From Entophlyctis helioformis (Eukaryota; Chytridiomycota; Chytridiomycetes; Chytridiales; Chytriomycetaceae), in NCBI GenBank assembly GCA_025526915.1, contig JAHLKH010000012.1, positions 124,001 through 188,000 of the forward strand: a stretch of DNA of 64,000 bases, in the 5' to 3' direction. The position numbers were made by a program, and so were the translations under genes. Positions 26,101 to 37,184 of this stretch are shown piece by piece. The notes under the pieces were generated by a model. That model saw nothing but the letters and a program-made list of their open reading frames with translations, was not told the DNA's origin and did no database searches. Each line of letters opens with the position of its first letter. The first letter of the stretch is position 1.

Positions 26101-26636
26101 CCCAAGGAGGCGATGTTGTTGGCGGGGCGATGGCCACCGCGACCGCCGCGACCAAGTCGGGGCTGTACACGGTGACGGCGTCTGTTGCAACGACAGCCGA
26201 TGGCGGCGTGACAGGGACGACGGCTGTTGTTGGCGACAGCCTGATGGCGAGCACGAGCACGAGCGGCGGGGCAGGCGGGGCAGGCGGGGCGATGGCAAGG
26301 CAGGCAGGCGGCAGGCGTGCAGCGGGACACAGCAGCGGCGTGCGGTTCAGTGTGAATCCGATCACGTGGGATGAGCAGGATGCAGGCGGAGGTGCGCGTG
26401 GTGGTGGCAGTGGTGGTGCTTATGCAGCGGCGGCGAGCGCGACGACGACGGCAAGAGCTCAGCCGCGCAACGTGGCGATGGCCGCGTTTGAGCTGCGCGG
26501 CGATCAGGGCGGCAGCGACGGCGGCCGCGGGCAGCGACGCGGCGGGCAGCAGGGGCCGGACGTCGAGGTCGATCCCATCACATGGCAGCCCACGGGCCGG
26601 TCGCGCACGCCCAGCCCGGCACGGTTCCGCTCGTGA
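20185..26636 (+). CDS. Very long coiled-coil and low-complexity protein of unknown function
   Basis: I do not recognise the family. It starts with ATG at 20,185 (SFQRHSEQLHDQLAESRQ), then a large intron of about 370 bases. Small exons at about 20,669-20,818, 20,940-21,075 and 21,146-21,245 encode a heptad-rich coiled coil (LHDLEAKYNRLLEEKALWQ; KMIKMELRLKEVESIHL). From about 21,360 to 24,140 the protein is Ser/Gln/Pro/His-rich, with a more ordered piece near 24,000 (ALSALVRKRLLAERVYPSFL). An intron at 24,144-24,227 precedes LFLDRLDAFVLGIPFDEVEP. An in-frame TAG lies at 24,725, but sequence of the same Ser/Arg-rich composition continues in another frame to 26,636. I therefore infer one protein of about 1,900 residues with a frame change near 24,715; a shorter product ending at 24,727 is the alternative. 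The C-terminus carries two similar motifs, NPITWDEQD and DPITWQPTG. Confidence 0.6.
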
Positions 26637-26885
26637 AGCGGCGCGACGCCTGCAGCGGCGAGCTTTTGAATGAAGGCCCGCATCGCATCGCATTGCATCG
26701 CATCGCCGTTTCGCCTTGCATTGTGTTGTGTTGCAGCCACCAGCCAGCCAGCCACCAGCCAGCCAGCCAACCAGCCAGATCTGATCTGTTGCGCCGCACA
26801 TCCACAGACGCCGTTCAGCACACAAACCACGACGACGACCGACCACGACCACCAACGCAAACAACCACACAAACAAACCACCAGC
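26637..26885. other. Spacer with CCAG-rich repeats upstream of the ABC transporter
   Basis: The interval contains gcatcgcattgcatcgcatcgc (26,684-26,705) and a run of cagccagccagccacc-type repeats (about 26,737-26,781). No gene seen. Confidence 0.5.
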
Positions 26886-29800
26886 ATGGCAACAACGGGC
26901 TCGAATGGCAGCGGCGGCGGCAGCCGGTGGTGGTGGTGGTGCCGACGGGGCGCTGCTCGGCGAGGAGCCCGCGGACTCCAGCGACCCCAGCGGCCCCAGC
27001 GACCCCAGCGACACGGCCCGCCCTGCTGGCCGCCGCCCTGTGCAGCACCAGCAGCAGCAGCAGCAGCAACGCGCCGCCCAGGCGACCCAAGCACCAGCAG
27101 CAGCAGTAGCAGCAACAAAGACCGCAGCGACGGATTGGCGGGCGTCGCTGACAACGCAGCTCATGACGCCGGCCAACTACGGCGGCAGCAGCGCAGGCGG
27201 CCATGCGGCAGCGCACGCAGCGCAGGCCGTGGCAGCAGCCTCGCGCAGCCCACGGCCGCCACCAGGCGCATCAACGGCGTCTGTGGCAACGCCGACGTCG
27301 ACGACATCGACGATGACAACAACCACGACGACGATGACAGCAGCAGCAGCAGCAACAGCGATCCCGACGACGATCCCGACGATGGCGCCGACGATGGCCC
27401 CGACGCCCTCGAGCTGTCCATGACGTTCACGGGCACGCACTCGGCCAAGGGCCAGCCGGCCGGCGGGCCGCCGTCGGACAGCGGCAGCGACACCGGCAGC
27501 GAGCACTCGGGCGACGAGGCCGACGAAACCATCGCAGCGCTGCCGGCCGGCCCGCACCCGCACGCAGTTTTGCCGAGCGCACCCACAGCGGATCCGTCGA
27601 CGGAACTTGTCGCTTGTGCGAGCCGCGGCATCGACGGTGCAGACGCCATTGCCATCGACGAGGCGCCTGCCGCTGACGCAGACGCTGCCGCTGACGCAAC
27701 GCTGCCGCTGCGTCCAACGCCTCCTCGTCGGCCGTCGCATCGTTCTTTGAGGCCGCCGCTGCCCACCGCGAGCGCCTGCTTAGCAAAATGTACCGCAGCG
27801 GCGGCAACAGCAACGCTCAGGGCCAGATGCCGTCCAAGAAGCACAGGAAGCAGCAGACGGCCGAGCTCAAGCTGCAGCAGGAGCGTGAGCAGCTACAGCA
27901 GCTACAGCAAGTGCACCAGCAGCAAGAGCAACAGCAACAGGATCACTCTGAGCACCAGCAGGGACAAGGACATGACCATCTTTCGGATCGATCGTCGGGC
28001 CAGTCGTCCGACAGCACGGCAGACTCGGACGGATACGGCCACGGCTCATTGCACCAGGACCCGAGCCAGCAGACCGGCCAGTTGCCCGACCAGCAACAGC
28101 AGCCAGCAACAGCAGAAAAAGACGCGTCGCAAGAAGCGCAAGAAGCCGCGATTCCTCCTCGCGAGCACCAACATCTTCTCGCAGTTCTTTTTCGTGTGGG
28201 TGTTTGCCCTTGTGCGCATCTGCCGCCGCGTGTCGGACATCCGCAACATCAACTTTGCGCTCAAGGAGACGGAGACGGCCCGCGTCACCGGCGACGAGCT
28301 TGAGGCTGTGTGGAAAGAAGAAGTGTACCAGTTTAACGAGTACGTCGTTTGTCTTGTGGTCTGAGCCTGCTACTGTTGATCAGTGGATCTTTTGGCGTGA
28401 CTGACATGCCATGTGTGTGTGCACAATGCTGTCCACTGCGATCCTTGATCAATCTTGCAGGAAAGCGTCGTTGATGCGCGCGCTCTTCAAGGCGTTTGGC
28501 CGAATCTACATCCCACTCGCACTATGGCGCATCTTCTGGGGAGCGTTTACCTGGTTCGGCTCCTTCTGGCTGCTGCAGTGGCTCATTCTGTTCCAAGAGA
28601 GCCGCGAAACAGACGATCCGCAGCCCTTGTGGCGTGGCCATGTGTTTGCCGTCGGCCTCTTTGTCTGCTCGGTCATGGCGTCGCTGTGCTTCCACCAGCT
28701 GACCATCCAGAACACGCGCATTGGCATCCAGTGCCGTGCGGCACTCATGGTGCTCATCTACCGCAAGTCGCTCCGGCTCAGCTACGTCCGCGGCGGTGTC
28801 GGCGACATTGTCAACCTCATCTCCAACGAGTGCAACCGCATTGCCGAGGCCAGCGTCAACTGGCACTTTTTCTGGTCCGCGGGCCTTGAGTGCGCCGTGC
28901 TGCTCTCGCTGGCCTTTATCGACATTGGCCTGGCTGCCCTCCCGGCCTTCATCTTTGTGCTCATCATCCTCCTGCCGCTGCAATACGGCCTCGCGCGCTA
29001 CTCGTCCCGCATGTCCTACCGCACGACAGTGCTTGTCACGCAGCGTGTGCACCTCATGTCCGAGATCCTCACGGCCATCAAGCTCATCAAGTTCTATGCA
29101 TGGGAAAACTACTACCGCAAGAAGGTGTCGGCCATGCGGCCCAAGAGGTCACAGAGATGCGAAAGTCGCTCCTCACCAAGATTGCCAGCTTCACCATCGT
29201 CTTTATTGCGCCAGTCTTTTCGACTGCCGCCTGCATCGGCACCTACTACGCAACCACCGGCAAGCTCAAGCCGTCGATTGTGTTTACCCTGCTGTCGCTG
29301 TTCAACACGCTCCGATACCCACTCGTTCTGCTGCCCAACGCCGAGCGTACGATTGCGGCTGCCAACATTTCCCTCAAGAAGCTCGAAGAGTTTTTCCTGC
29401 TGCCCGAGGTGGACTTACCCGACGACGAGTTCACCAACCCAGACCCGCAAGTGCTGCTCACCATCAAGGATGCCAGCTTCATGTGGGACGGCGATCTCGA
29501 CCATCCGCACATTGTCAACCTGAATCTCACGCTGCGTCGCGGCACTGTCATTGGTGTTGTTGGCGAGTCGGGTCTGGCAAGTCGCTGCTTGCTGCGCTCA
29601 TGGGGCAGATCAAGCGAACGCAGGGATCCGTATCCAACTACGGCAGTACCATTGGATACATTCCGCAGGAGCCGTGGCTCATCAATGCAACGCTGCGCGA
29701 CAATATCCTGTTTGGGCTTGAGCCGGACGAGCATGCCTATGCCGACGCCATCCGGTTCTCTGGACTCACTGACGATTTCCTCCTGCTCTCCAACGGTAAG

Positions 29801-32778
29801 CCTTGGCTTTTTTTTGTCGCCGTCTGATGACGTTTCTGTCATGCGGCCATGCTGAACTGACACTGGATGCATGGCGCGATTGCGATCCACCAGGCGACGA
29901 AACCTTTGTCAATGAGCTCAACCTGTCGCCCAGCCAGAAGCAGCGCATCTCGATTGCCCGCTGCATCTACCACAACCCCGAGATTGTGTGCATGGAGGAC
30001 TGCCTGAGCGACTTTGACCAGAACCATGCCAAGCGGCTGTTCAAGGAGTGCATCCGCAACCAAATCTCCAAGACGCGCTGCGTGGTGATGCACACGCAGC
30101 AGAAGCAGTTCCTGCCCGACTGCGACTTTATTCTCGTGCTCAAGGGCGGCAAGGTCGTCGAGCAGGGCACGTACCAGGATCTCAAATCGCGCAACGTCAA
30201 CTTCTCGGCATGGGTCAGCGACTACGTGCACATGGACGACGACCCCACTGGCCTCCTTGACCGCATGTCAGAGATTCGTCTTGATCCGCAGACATCGACC
30301 AACCAGGCCGCCAAACAGATCAGCGCACTGCGGCCGCCCAACCCGCACTCTGGCCCGCTTGCCCACCTCTCTATCCGCAGCAAGCTCAAGACCAAGCCGC
30401 GCAGCAGTCCGCTCGCTCTTACCCAGCCCATCACGGCGGAAAAGGACGCGACCGAAACGACGCACCAAAGCACGCTGCGCCAGATCATCGAGTTGAATGC
30501 GGGCACCATGCAGACATCCCAGCTCAACGAGCAGACCATCTCGAAGCTCATTGAGCGGTCCCAGACGGGCGTTCTCACGGGCAACACGTCGCGGCCGCCT
30601 GCCAACTTTGCCAACCAGGACATTGTCTCGCGCACGATCGAGGCCAACCAGCTGACGGTCCACTCTGTGCACGACTTTGATGTCGCCATGACGTTTGAGC
30701 CTGGGCTGCTCACGGAGGCCGCCCAGGAGCGCACTTTCGGTCTGCCGTACCGCCAGTTCTTGTCGGAACGCACGGGCATGACGGTCGGCGTTGTGCTCAT
30801 TGTGGGCTTCTTCCTTGCGCACATGTTCCGGTTTGCCAGCGACATCTGGCTCATGATCCTTGTCGAGGACCGGCTTGGGCTGTCTAACGTGACGTACCTG
30901 AGCGTGTACTGTTCCCTGTGCTTTATCATCGCGGTCGCGGTGCTTGCCCGCGGGTTCGTGTTTTGTGTGCTCATTCTGCGCAAGAGCGTGTCGCTCCACG
31001 AACGGCTGATCGAGGCGGTCATGCGTGCACCGATGGCGTTTTACGACATCACGCCGCTTGGACACATCCTGTCGTTTTTCGCGCGGCACCTGTTCCTGAT
31101 TGACGAGTTCCTGCCCGAGACGGCGCTGCAGGTGCTGTCGTTCTCGCCGCTCGTGCTTGGCACGATCCTCATCGTGGCCGTGATTGTGCCGTGGTTCTGG
31201 GCCACGCTTCCGGTGTACATTGGGCTGTGCGTGCTGGCTGTTCGCTCGTGCCTGTCGGTGCAGCGCAAGTTCCATCAGCTGGAGGCATCCAACAAGTCGC
31301 CCATGTTTGCCCACTTGTCCACAACACTCGAGGGGCTCTTTTCGATCCGGCTGTACAATGTCCAGGCGCGCTTTGACACGTTCAACCGCACGCTCATTGA
31401 CGCGGACCACAAGGCGCTCTACTCCCTGCTGCTTGTCAAGACACTCATGGCGCTTGGCGTCGACCTCGTTTCGTCGCTCTTTATCTACATGACCGCCCTG
31501 TTTGTGGTGCTCTTTGACACGTCGCCGTCGGTCACTGGACTCGCAGTGTCCAACGCGCTGCAGCTGCTCCTGTTTGTGCCGTGGTTTGTCAAGATGTCGC
31601 TTGAGCTGCACTCGTCGGTGTCGTCGGTGTCGTCTGTCATTTATTTTGGAGAGCATGTGCCGCGCGAGGACCGCTGGCGCGACCAGAACCGTGCTGCTGT
31701 GCGGCGGTCGGACGGATCTGCGTCTGGGTCTGCATCACGCGGCGACAGCGATCCGGGCGGCAAGAAGGGCGGGGCTGGCAAAGACGCCATCGATCCGCAG
31801 TGGCCGTCCAGGGGCGAGGTGGAGTTCCGCAACATCACGCTGCGGTACCACCGGTACGGCGTGGCTGTGCTCAAGAGCGTGTCGTTCCATATCCAGCCCA
31901 AGGAGAAGATTGCGATTGTCGGGCGGTCGGGGTCCGGCAAGACGACGGTGCTCATGTCGTTGCTGCGCATCGCCGAGCCTGCCGACGGCCAGATTCTCAT
32001 TGACGGCGTGGATACGGCTGGGCTGGACCTCTCTGACCTCCGCAGCCGCATTGCGGTCATTCCGCAAGAGCCGGTCATGCTCACTGGCACGATCCGGTCG
32101 AACCTGGATCCGTTTGGGTCGTGTGGCGACGACGAGATCTGGCGTGCGCTCAAGGCCGTGCACCTTGCGGACAAGATCCGCGAGATGCCTCTGCAGCTCG
32201 AGACTCCCATCCATGGTTCGTGTTTGTGCATCCTTTCAAGTGACGATGCCTTGTTTGGAGACTGCTGCTGACGTTGGCTGCGGGAACAACAACATCCTCA
32301 ACAACAACACTGTCGTCAACAAACAGAAAACGGCAAGACATTCAACCTGTCTGAGCGGCAGCTGTTTTGCATTGCGCGCGCCATCATGATCAAGACGACG
32401 ATTGTGGTGCTGGACGAGCCGGCGACGTCGGTGGACAAGGAGACGGAGCTGCTCATCCAGTCGGTCATGAAGGAGAATTTCCGGGACGCGACGGTCATTG
32501 TGCTCGCGACGCGGTTCCGCGTGATTGTGCAGATGGACCGTGTCATGGTCATGCACCACGGGCGGGTTGTCGAGTTTGACACGCCGCTCGCGCTCATGGA
32601 CGATCCGAAATCCAAGTTCTCGCTGATGCTGGCGCAGACGGGCGATGTGGACCCCGAGAAGCTGCGCGGGCTTGCGCAGGCCAAGGCGGATGCGAAAGCC
32701 AAGGCGGATGAGCAAGCGCAGCAAGCAGCAGCGACGACTGCTGCTGTGAGTGTGGAGGCGGCGCGCGCGCATTGGTAA
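26886..32778 (+). CDS. ABCC (MRP)-type full ABC transporter with degenerate ATPase motifs
   Basis: A membrane pump of the layout TMD1-NBD1-TMD2-NBD2. Exons: about 26,886-28,339, 28,461-29,795, 29,894-32,215 and 32,327-32,778. The first 400 or so residues are low complexity (Asp/Ser- and Gln-rich) with unstable frame, and the start is tentative. Then come a basic stretch, TNIFSQFFFVWVFALVRIC, and TMD1 (IKLIKFYAWENYYRKKV is the family's coupling-helix region). NBD1 has Walker A interrupted by a one-base loss at about 29,573, the Q-loop YIPQEPWL, signature LSPSQ and Walker B region CMEDCLSDFD. TMD2 spans about 30,750-31,640. NBD2 has GRSGSGKTT, VIPQEPVML, signature LSERQ, and VVLDEPATSVD, but no histidine where the H-loop should be (VLATRFRV). 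The frame also changes near 27,702, 28,095 and 29,138. The substrate cannot be told. Confidence 0.85.
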
Positions 32779-33521
32779 ACGGCGGTAGCGGCGGGTCGGC
32801 TGCCACGCTGGACGGTGTTCCTGCTGGCGATGCTGCCCGTTCAATGTCGTGTCGCCGACGGCTGGATGGGACGCGCAGTCGATCACGTACTCGACGCGGT
32901 CGCGGTCCAACAGCGGCTCTGTTTGTCGCCTTCGCCTGCCATGCAGCCAACGACGCCAGCCACTGCCCTTGGCGCAGGGCCTCCTCCGCTTGCCGTCCGC
33001 GTGGTGTCGCAGTCGGGTACGAGTGCTAGCACTGAGCGGCCAACCGTGCAGACGGCGCTCGTTGGCGTGGCGGCCATGTCGCCGGCCATGTCGGGCTCGG
33101 TACCACGCCTGGATCGGCAATCATGCCACGGTCGCTCGGTGATTTGTTTGCGCCCAGTCTGCGGTCTGCAGCGCCGTCGTTGCGGTACGAGCGCGGCTCG
33201 CCGATCATGACACCTGGCGGTAGTAGCGACGTTGGAGGAGACGGCGTTGAGCTGACGCGTCTTGCGTCCCAGTCATCCGCAACTGGCGCGTCGAGAGGAC
33301 ACACGAGCGGCCACGGCCATCCGCTGCCCGTGCTGGTCGAGGTTAGCAGCGTCCCGGCTGCTGGAGTTGGCTCTGTGCCGCTGATGCGAGAGCGCCGTCT
33401 CAGGATTCGGGTCGCACGGTGTCGGGTGCACCGTTGTGATGATGCTTTCCCATTGACGGACCACCGCAGTCATTCACACTTATTCACACACACACACACA
33501 CACATAACGTACACACAATAA
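32779..33521 (+). other. Probable displaced C-terminal tail of the ABC transporter, or its 3' UTR
   Basis: After the TAA at 32,776 open sequence continues in other frames: first VNGGSGGSAATLDGVPAG, then a Ser/Thr/Pro-rich stretch around 32,930-33,110, then MPRSLGDLFAPSLRSAAPS to 33,521. The composition is like a disordered cytosolic tail. Two or three further frame changes would be needed to join it, so this is only a suggestion. Confidence 0.35.
33485..33504. repeat. CA dinucleotide microsatellite
   Basis: About ten CA units close to the end of the ABC transporter region, followed by AT-rich sequence containing aataaa, a possible polyadenylation signal. Confidence 0.8.
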
Positions 33522-33559
33522 ACAAAGTATCATGCATGGCGTACATCACTTATAGCCTG

Positions 33560-34497
33560 TCATACACGGACCAAGCCTTGCGTGCGACTCAATGGCAGTT
33601 TATTGTGTTGGGGCGATGCGACGGGCCTCGCCAGACAGTCGCACGACGGAGGCGGTTGGCTGACAGAGGGATCAGACATCGAGCGAGCCGTCTGGTAATG
33701 CCTGAGGACATTAGCGCGATAGACGTCAGGCTGGTCCCACAGCTGCGCAGCCTGCGCATTAAGCGGCGAGTCATTATTAGGTTCGCCGAGGAGCGACTGG
33801 ATGGACAGCAGCACGCTCTGCACATTGTACACGGCCGACCACTTGTCCTTGAGGATGTCGAGACAGATATTGCCCGACATGTCGACGTTGGGGTGGTAGA
33901 GCGGCGACTCGAACTTGACAACGGGCGGCGCGTAGGGGTACGAGGCCGGGAAGACCATGGACAGCTTGAACGAGAGGGATGCGTAGGCGTGTCGGCGGGG
34001 CCGGCGATGGTCGCCACCCAGCGGAGCAGCGAGTCGGACTCGGGAAAGGCGGAAATGCCGGGGATCTTGGCCATCTATGGGACATGGCAGGCAGCGTGAG
34101 GCGGCAGCAGTGGTGGTGGGGTGCGAGAGAGGTGGAGGTGGAGGGGCACGTACCATGAGCGTCATAAGCTCGCTCTGCAGGCTGCGTGTGTGCGGCGGTG
34201 GTCGGGCAGGCAGGAAGGCGCAGTCACAGTCACAGTCGCAGTCGCAGTCGCACGCAGGCCAGCCGAGTCGAGTGGCCGTCCGAACGACGCAGCGAGCGAG
34301 CGAGCGTGCCAGCAACAAGCCGCAGAGGCCGTGGGACAGGGCGGGCGGTGTGAGACAGGCGGCAGGAAGCAGGCGGCAGGCGGCCGGGAAACCAGGCGGA
34401 GACACACTCACCGCTTGGTGACGCCGGCGAGGTCTGTGGAGGAGCCTGCGGGCTTGGCTGCGGCCGACGCAGACCCGGACGACGCTGCGGTGTTCAT
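33560..34497 (-). CDS. Ubiquitin-conjugating enzyme E2, UBE2C/Ubc11-like
   Basis: A cytosolic/nuclear E2 that carries ubiquitin as a thioester; this subfamily works with the anaphase-promoting complex. Exons 34497-34412, 34181-34154 and 34074-33560 join in phase. An Ala/Ser-rich N-terminal extension precedes LQSELMTLM and [19 protein letters not shown], the UBE2C-type start of the UBC fold. Later come [19 protein letters not shown], then [19 protein letters not shown] with the active-site cysteine, and [18 protein letters not shown]. The frame changes near 33,995 between GPADT and YASLSFK; one lost base in a C run explains it. The last 45 or so residues in frame do not resemble the family and may be read-through past the true end. 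The ABC transporter region converges from the other strand. Confidence 0.88.
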
Positions 34498-34730
34498 GCT
34501 CGTGATGGCGAATTTCACGGAATCTGTGACAAAACGGAACGCGCTTGAAAAAGCCGCACAGACACGGCAACGAGCAGAACGTGTGCTGAGAGAGCGGTGC
34601 ACACGCAGCAGACATGCTGTTGATTGCCATCGCATGAGCAGCCAGTGAAGAGACGTTTTCATTCAGTATATGGGGACATCTCTTGTGTTTGTAGACATGC
34701 TTGAGCACGCTCCTTGGACAACAGTCGCAG

Positions 34731-36260
34731 TCAAGCGCGACCGGCCCCAACACTGCCAGCAGCCTCAATGGCATGCGTGCACTGATCCGCCACCTGGCGA
34801 ATCATGTCGTCGTGGCGGCCAGGGACGAGCGAGCGGACTAGGAGCTCCTTGATGTATGGCGTGCTTGCATTGGTGATCGCAGCCATAGTGAATCCCTCGT
34901 GGCGGTTGGCAAGCAGCCACTTGACGATGTGCAGATGGCCTTGGGCGGCTGCCCCGTCGATCGCGCGGACCGTGCATCCCTCGTGCCGCTCGGAGTGCAG
35001 GAACTTGATGATGGACAGGTTGCAGTTGTATGCTGCCCAGTCCATGGCACGGGAGGAGCACTTGGCTCCGTTTGCGTGCAGCAGCCGGAGCATCTTGAGG
35101 TCCGAGTGCATGGCTGCATCGTCCAGCGAGTCTGGCAGAGCTCCACGGCTCAGGCGCTGGCGGAGGAACTGAGCGACGTGCTCATGGCCATTGTGCCGTG
35201 CTGCATCCAATGCACGTCGTGTGCAGATTCCGTCGCGGTGGGTGACGAGCCAGACGACCATGTCGAGATCGCCGCGAGCCGCCGCGCGCTCCAATGCCAC
35301 CGCTGAGCATCCCTCATTGCCTGCGGCGTGCAGCATCTCGACGACCGCCACCGAGCCCGATCGTGCTGCGAGGTCAATGACCTTGATGCTTTGGCCGCCA
35401 TACCGCAGCAGGCTGACGCCGTGGTTGTGACGAGGTGCTTGAGCAGGCCAGCGCAGCCAGACTCGATCGCCATCCACCCGAGACCGATCGGGCACGAAAA
35501 GTCGAGCAGATCGAACCAGCAGTTGCGCATGGCAATGTGGTGCAGCCGCGCTCCTTGGTGGCCAATCAAGTGGACCACTTGCGTCGGCTCGTAGTCGTTG
35601 AGGGTCGTCTCGAGTTCCTGGCAATCAGTCTCGAGTGTTGACGGCGTGCCGGTGCTGCTGGCTGGACCGCCGAAGTTCCTGGCATGGAACATCATGCCGT
35701 GTGCGAAACGACGGCACAGTCTCCTGTGCATTCTGCGAGACTGGACGAGCGCGAGATCCAGACGTCTCGAGTCGCGGTGGTTGGCATACGGCCAGCCGCC
35801 GAGCGTAAACTGGACATTCGGGATGCGAGCGAGGTCTCCCTGCCAGTCGGTCTCGATCGCCTCTTGCCAGAGCGCCGCGATATCCGATGCGGTCGGGTTG
35901 GTTAGGTGGCGGTTGAGGAAGCGAGTCAGGCCGCCTGCATGCTCGAAATACGAATGCCAGCGTCTCGGGAAGTGCGTCGAATCCCGCGACGACGCTGCGA
36001 CCAAGGACGGCAGCCTGTGCGGCGAGTGTGGGTGTGGGTGCGTCCACAGCAGAGTGGACCGCGACCGCGACCGTTGCAGGTGCCGTGGTTGGGATGGCGG
36101 TGGTGGCAGGAGCAGGGCAGGGCAGGGCAGGGCATGGGCAGGGGAAGCTGCCGTTGGAGGGGTCGGCCAGAGCGGCGGCTTGAAAACGACAACGAGCCGC
36201 TTGGGGCCAGGCACGCGCTGGGAATGTCGGCCGTTTCGCATGACGCGTCAGAGCCGTCAT
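34731..36260 (-). CDS. Ankyrin-repeat protein with F-box-like N-terminal module
   Basis: The middle reads [13 protein letters not shown], then [19 protein letters not shown]. The C-terminal half is a series of about 30-residue ankyrin-like units ([40 protein letters not shown]). Ankyrin units mediate protein binding. A large family with this layout is, to my knowledge, expanded in chytrids. The frame changes near 35,425 (HLVTT to [10 protein letters not shown]) and probably near 35,945, where [13 protein letters not shown] in one frame appears to precede [10 protein letters not shown] in another. The start is uncertain: ATG codons at 36,260 and 36,241 sit in different frames. The protein is roughly 500 residues. 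No partner or pathway can be named. Confidence 0.62.
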
Positions 36261-36473
36261 TTGTCGCGATTGGCTCTGTGACGGCTGTCGCCGCAATATC
36301 GCCGTCAAGCGTGCGAGACGAGTCCTGGTTGGAGATGACGGGCCCGAGATGGCATCCACCGCACACGTGAATTCGCTTGCTTGGCGTCGGACGGTGCGTC
36401 GGCGTCCATCGACAGAGACGGCCAAATGGGGGGCACATAAAGAACGACGGCGCGCGTCGCAGTCTGAGCTGCA

Positions 36474-36752
36474 TCAAGACTGGCGGTCGGCTGCCCTTGG
36501 CACTCGATCTTGGCAGCATGGCTGGCAGATCGTGGCCGCCAGTTTCGATGGCGCCGTCCTTGAAAGCGACCGAACGGTCGACTGCGCAGATGGCGCGGCA
36601 GCATCGGTCGAGGCGGACGGCATGGTGGCGGCAGGGGCAGCGGTCTTGCGACGACCAAACTTGCTGGCAATGTCGCGCCAGCGGCGCATAGACTGGGCGG
36701 CTTTTGCGACGGGTCCGTCGACCGATTCGAGGCATGAGCATGTGGCACCCAT
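36474..36752 (-). CDS. Possible small N-myristoylated protein, or 5' exon of the ankyrin gene
   Basis: From an ATG at 36,752 the frame gives about 92 residues beginning MGATCSCLESVDGP. Gly at position 2 with Ser at position 6 fits the N-myristoylation pattern, and the two nearby cysteines could be palmitoylated; this is known from the motif, not shown here. A basic stretch follows (SMRRWRDIASKFGRRK), then a Ser/Thr/Pro/Ala-rich tail. No homologue is recognised. It could instead be the first exon of the ankyrin gene downstream. Confidence 0.3.
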   Translation of the reverse strand: MGATCSCLESVDGPVAKAAQSMRRWRDIASKFGRRKTAAPAATMPSASTDAAAPSAQSTVRSLSRTAPSKLAATICQPCCQDRVPRAADRQS

Positions 36753-36784
36753 TGCTGCTTGCTCGTCTTGACTCTTGAAGGCAC

Positions 36785-37184
36785 AAAGTCTGCAGAAGAT
36801 GGAAGGGGCAGACTGCCGTGCTTTTACGCTGATTGCCAGTGACGCCTGATTGGCTTTTTGCGTCTCAGAGAGCTCACATGTGATGCTGCAGGCATCTCGC
36901 ACCAGACCCGAGTGACATCATCGCCTGCTCTGATTGCCGCGCGACAGGGCAGACACGCGAGCTTCCGGGCATCGCCCTTGCAGGCTGCATGCATCTCGCC
37001 ATTGCCGCCTTGATGGACGCATGAGGGCATGCCAATGACGCACTTGATTGTATTGTTGTCAAGGCTGGTGGATTCATTGGAATGCAATAATGATGATGTG
37101 GTGATAGATAGCACTGCTCTAGATGCCGCCCGACAAAGCAGGCGGTGTGCGAGTGGGCAGTAAACGGCGTCAGAACGGGGCAGA
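36785..37184. other. Spacer between VTC4 and the upstream minus-strand gene; no gene seen
   Basis: About 400 bases with an AT-rich patch (about 37,045-37,115). It should contain the VTC4 3' untranslated region and the promoter of the next minus-strand gene. Confidence 0.5.

Noticed and set aside
29560..29590. Loss of Walker A in ABC transporter NBD1
   Set aside because: One missing T in GGTTCTGGC explains the break, and the next frame continues with GKSLLAAL, so the P-loop is probably intact in the organism.
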